From NCBI GenBank assembly GCA_023411775.1, contig JAEYOL010000284.1, positions 1 to 10,229 on the forward strand: DNA of 10,229 nucleotides, written 5' to 3'. The translations under genes were made by a program, and so were the position numbers. This DNA is from Bacteroidota bacterium. GTDB lineage: Bacteria; Bacteroidota; Bacteroidia; Chitinophagales; Chitinophagaceae. Below, one piece after another: positions 7,806-10,229 of the stretch (positions are counted from its first letter, which is position 1; each line of letters begins with the position of its first letter). The notes under the pieces are model-generated. The model did no database searches. It was given only the letters and a program-made list of their open reading frames with translations, and was not told where the DNA came from.

Positions 7806-8015
7806 GCTCCCAGTTTAATAGTTGAAGGTTGTTGAACATAGTTTAACGTCGTATCTCTATATTAAACCACATTCAACCACATTCAACTACATTCAACTTC
7901 CCAAATTAACAGGAGCGGATCATAGTACATCATGGCAATCATAACCATCCCGGTCCCTTTTCAGCATACCATTTAGTTTAAGTAAATTAGACTGTTTAAC
8001 CTGGTATAGAGGTTC
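7806..8015. other. intergenic region before xdhC
   Basis: The first half contains an inverted repeat with 10-bp periodicity (listed separately). The second half (7900-8015) has no strong structure. I see no full TAnnTTTG promoter element; TAGTTTAA at 7974-7981 is a poor match. AGAGG at 8008-8012, just before the ATG at 8016, is a plausible ribosome binding site, uncommon among the starts in this window. Confidence 0.5.
7812..7899. repeat. 10-bp-period GTTGAA/TTCAAC inverted repeat
   Basis: The right arm (7864-7898) contains ACATTCAAC three times at a 10-bp period. The left arm (7821-7850) carries the complementary words GTTGAA, GTTGAA and GTTTAA, also 10 bp apart. The arms can pair over about 30 nt with roughly a quarter mismatched, around a loop near 7851-7863. 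It sits after the dehydrogenase pair and could end that transcript, but there is no following T-run. A dispersed palindromic repeat is the alternative. Confidence 0.6.
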
Positions 8016-9167
8016 ATGAAAGAAATACGCGATATCATCACCGCTTTTGATAAAGCCCGGCGGGAAGGAAAGCAGGCCGCACTTGCTACAGTGGTGCATG
8101 TTGAAGGATCTTCCTATCGCAGACCAGGCGCCCGTATGCTGATCACCGAAGACGGCGAACTAACTGGTGCCATCAGTGGCGGCTGCCTGGAAGGTGACGC
8201 GCTTCGAAAAGCCCGGCACGTGATGATGGAAAAGCGGACCATGTTCGTCACATATGATACGATGGATGAAGATGATGCTACCCTGGGTCTCGGGCTAGGT
8301 TGCAATGGCATTATTCGCGTGTTGATCGAACCGATCGACATCAATAATCACCACCACCCTATCCATTTTTTAAAAACTGTCGCAGATGAACGTGCACCTG
8401 CTGTATTGATCACCTTATTTTCACTCGCTGATAAATCATCACCTCAAACGGGCACCTGCCTGGCGATAAAGAATAATAATTTAATAGGAGAAAGTGATTT
8501 CGCTTACAAGGATGCGTTACTGGCCGATGGACTACGGGTACTGTCAGAACGGCAATCGCTTTTCAGAAATTATATAACAGGAACGCGTAGCCAGTCCGCT
8601 TTTATAGAATTAATAGAACCCGCGGTATCGCTGGTTATTGCCGGTGCGGGAAATGACGTAGTCCCCCTGGTTCAAATGGCGGAGATCCTGGGATGGAACA
8701 CAACAGTAATCGATGGACGCCCGGCACTCGCCAGGAAAGAACGTTTTTCAAGCGGTTGCCAGGTAATGCTAGCCCGGCCTGAAGTGGTGATCAAGGACCT
8801 TCAGATTGACGATTACACCGTATTTGTATTGATGACCCATAACTTTAATTATGACCGGGCCATGCTGGAAGGCCTGGTTCAGAAAAATGCCAGGTATATT
8901 GGCATGCTCGGCCCGCGGAAAAAGCTGGAACGCATGCTATCAGAAATGAAGGAACAGGGTGTTATTCTCAATGAGCAACAGCTCGCTTCTATTCATAGTC
9001 CTGTGGGACTCGACCTCGGTGCAGAAACACCCGGGGAGATTGCCCTCTCCATTGTATCAGAGATCAAAGCGGTAATGAGCGGCAGTAAGGGATTGTCACT
9101 GCATACAAATACCGGTTCGATACATGCAAGGGATGAATGGGAAGCGATTTCTTTAAAGTCAGAATGA
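8016..9167 (+). CDS. xdhC: XdhC/CoxI-family molybdenum-enzyme maturation protein
   Basis: The 383-residue protein belongs to the XdhC/CoxI family, which binds molybdenum cofactor and helps sulfurate and insert it into xanthine-dehydrogenase-type hydroxylases in the cytoplasm. The N-terminal domain shows VEGSSYRRPGARML (29-42), GAISGGCLEGD (51-61, Cys57) and GLGCNGIIRVLIEP (93-106, Cys96). The C-terminal Rossmann-type domain shows VIAGAGND (207-214), VIDGR (231-235), MTHNFNYD (273-280), GMLGPRKK (296-303) and GLDLGAETPGEIALSI (331-346). Both family domains are thus present in one chain. The ATG has an AGAGG site a few bases upstream. The stop overlaps the next start as ATGA, indicating translational coupling. 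Assignment to xdhC itself, rather than a paralogue serving another hydroxylase, is inferred because the client enzyme is outside the window. Confidence 0.9.
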   Translation: MKEIRDIITAFDKARREGKQAALATVVHVEGSSYRRPGARMLITEDGELTGAISGGCLEGDALRKARHVMMEKRTMFVTYDTMDEDDATLGLGLGCNGIIRVLIEPIDINNHHHPIHFLKTVADERAPAVLITLFSLADKSSPQTGTCLAIKNNNLIGESDFAYKDALLADGLRVLSERQSLFRNYITGTRSQSAFIELIEPAVSLVIAGAGNDVVPLVQMAEILGWNTTVIDGRPALARKERFSSGCQVMLARPEVVIKDLQIDDYTVFVLMTHNFNYDRAMLEGLVQKNARYIGMLGPRKKLERMLSEMKEQGVILNEQQLASIHSPVGLDLGAETPGEIALSIVSEIKAVMSGSKGLSLHTNTGSIHARDEWEAISLKSE

Positions 9168-9772
9168 TGGCATCGGAAAATATCATTAAGAGCAATTGCG
9201 CAATTATTATCCTGGCCGCTGGCGCGTCCGCCAGGCTGGGCCGTCCCAAGCAACTTCTTCCCTACCAGGGTAAAAGCCTGCTTGAACATGCGGTAGACAT
9301 TGCCAATGATTCCGATGCCAGCCCGGTTATCGTCGTGCTGGGAGCAGGGGCTGCTGAACTGGAGAAAATGATCGACGAAAAGAAATTGCATATTGTTGAA
9401 AATGAAGAATGGCAGGAGGGTATTGCATCATCGATCCGTTGCGGCATGAATACATTAAAAAGGGTGGCCCTGCTATCAGACGCTGTTATTTTGATGGTTT
9501 GCGACCAACCGCATATAGAAACTTCAGTGATCAATGAACTGATCGCCACGCAGAAAAAAACCGGCAAACCCATTGTTGCCAGCCGCTATGGAGATACAAT
9601 GGGTACCCCGGTATTATTTTTCAAGTCCATGTTTGCCGAACTGTTGGAACTGGAAGGCGATAAGGGCGCGAAAAAAATTATCGACAAATACCCGACTGAA
9701 CTCGCCACTATAGCTTTCCCCCTCGGGGAAATAGATATTGACACCGAAGAAGATTATAAAACGCTTAAATAA
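9164..9772 (+). CDS. mocA: MocA-like molybdenum cofactor nucleotidyltransferase
   Basis: This 202-residue NTP transferase probably adds a nucleotide, most likely CMP, to molybdopterin to make the dinucleotide cofactor used by xanthine-dehydrogenase-family enzymes. Family features are the nucleotide-binding loop LAAGASARLGRPKQLLP (17-33), ENEEWQEGIASSIRCG (79-94), VCDQPHI (112-118), GTPVLF (147-152), GDKGAKKII (165-173) and DIDTEEDY (191-198). I chose the ATG at 9164 because it forms the 4-nt ATGA overlap with xdhC; an adjacent ATG at 9167 is also possible, and an upstream in-frame ATG at 9137 would only extend into xdhC. CMP is favoured over GMP because MocA/MobA-like proteins next to xdhC usually serve hydroxylases, but specificity cannot be read with certainty. 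Confidence 0.87.
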   Translation: MMASENIIKSNCAIIILAAGASARLGRPKQLLPYQGKSLLEHAVDIANDSDASPVIVVLGAGAAELEKMIDEKKLHIVENEEWQEGIASSIRCGMNTLKRVALLSDAVILMVCDQPHIETSVINELIATQKKTGKPIVASRYGDTMGTPVLFFKSMFAELLELEGDKGAKKIIDKYPTELATIAFPLGEIDIDTEEDYKTLK

Positions 9773-9806
9773 CACCTTGGGCGCAGCTTCCATTCGTCAC
9801 CAACAC

Positions 9807-9838
9807 TTTGCCCTTTGTCCCTGATTATCCTAACTTTA
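9807..9838 (+). promoter_or_regulatory. candidate Bacteroidota-type promoter before moaA
   Basis: TTTG at 9807-9810 and TAACTTTA at 9831-9838 are 20 bp apart, close to the Bacteroidota -33 TTTG and -7 TAnnTTTG arrangement (7 of 8 positions allowing the two free bases). The -7 box ends only 4 nt before the moaA ATG, so a transcript from it would be nearly leaderless. No Shine-Dalgarno sequence is present, which fits. Chance occurrence cannot be excluded. Confidence 0.35.
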
Positions 9839-9842
9839 CTTC

Positions 9843-10229
9843 ATGCTGACCGACCGTTTTCAAAGGGTTCATAACTATCTCAGGATCTCGCTTACAGACA
9901 ATTGCAACCTTCGATGTTTTTACTGTATGCCTGAAGAGGAATATGAATTTACCCCTGCATCCAGGCTGATGCAATTGAACGAGATCGAAGCAATCGCGAA
10001 ATTATTTGTGCAACTGGGAGTTAACAAGATCCGTCTCACAGGTGGTGAACCGCTGGTCAGAAAAGATGCTGCTGACATTATCCTGACGCTTTCCAAATTA
10101 CCGGTAAAGCTCACACTCACCACCAATGCGACCCGGCTCCATCATTTTGTAAATGTGTTGGAACAGGCGAATATAAAATCCCTTAACATCAGTCTCGATA
10201 CCCTACAACCCGATAAGTTTATATTGGTA
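9843..10229 (+). CDS. moaA: GTP 3',8-cyclase MoaA, 5' part (cut by window edge)
   Basis: The 129 codons present encode the N-terminus of MoaA, the radical-SAM enzyme that, with MoaC, converts GTP to cyclic pyranopterin monophosphate, the first step of molybdenum cofactor synthesis. MLTDRFQRVHNYLRISLTDN leads into the SAM/[4Fe-4S] motif with Cys21, Cys25 and Cys28 (CNLRCFYCMP). RLTGGEPLVRKD (about 64-75) is the conserved SAM-binding GGEP segment, and LTTNAT and SLNISLDTL follow. The frame is open to the last base of the window, so the C-terminal half with its second iron-sulfur site is not seen. It begins 70 nt after the mocA-like gene on the same strand, making a molybdenum-cofactor gene block. 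The ATG follows a short pyrimidine stretch with no Shine-Dalgarno sequence. Confidence 0.95.
   Translation, partial: MLTDRFQRVHNYLRISLTDNCNLRCFYCMPEEEYEFTPASRLMQLNEIEAIAKLFVQLGVNKIRLTGGEPLVRKDAADIILTLSKLPVKLTLTTNATRLHHFVNVLEQANIKSLNISLDTLQPDKFILV

Noticed and set aside
9137..9163. Upstream ATG for the mocA-like gene
   Set aside because: It would add nine residues translated from inside xdhC; the ATGA overlap at 9164 is a better-supported start.
9773..9842. Molybdenum-cofactor riboswitch before moaA
   Set aside because: Only 70 nt are available, with no strong stem-loop set, and the best promoter candidate ends next to the ATG.

Overview
The window looks like chromosomal DNA from a member of the Bacteroidota, most likely near Chitinophagaceae. 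This is inferred, without any database search, from several things. The RhlE-type helicase begins with MSFNNLQLIEP and has a basic tail. A GMC oxidoreductase is paired with a small Tat/lipoprotein 'gluconate 2-dehydrogenase subunit 3' protein. Most starts lack a Shine-Dalgarno sequence and have A/T-rich upstream DNA. Two sites resemble the Bacteroidota -7 promoter element (TAnnTTTG).

Layout from left to right: (1) rhlE on the minus strand with a TTG start and a leader-sized upstream gap. (2) A plus-strand pair, a four-helix membrane protein and a VOC/glyoxalase-fold protein, 10 nt apart. (3) A convergent gap holding a three-arm 'CACGAAGG' inverted-repeat element. (4) pulA on the minus strand, a secreted type I pullulanase. 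(5) A gene-free stretch of nearly 700 bp between divergent genes, carrying four direct copies of a 120-127 bp unit and one inverted copy, with G-quadruplex-capable cores. (6) A GMC oxidoreductase and its Tat-lipoprotein partner. (7) A gap with a 10-bp-period TTCAAC/GTTGAA inverted repeat. (8) A molybdenum-cofactor block: an XdhC-like maturation factor, a MocA-like nucleotidyltransferase overlapping it by 4 nt, and the first 129 codons of moaA, which runs off the right edge.

How the genes work together: the GMC protein has no signal peptide. Its partner has a twin-arginine lipoprotein signal, so the pair is probably folded in the cytoplasm and exported together as a periplasmic flavin dehydrogenase. 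The last three genes fit synthesis (MoaA), nucleotide addition (MocA) and enzyme-loading or sulfuration (XdhC) of molybdopterin for a xanthine-dehydrogenase-type hydroxylase that is not in the window.

All protein-coding genes belong to recognisable families and none is visibly broken. I found no clear new defence, mobile or biosynthetic system. The least explained structure is intergenic: three different repeat families in three gaps, of which the 127-bp array is the most striking.
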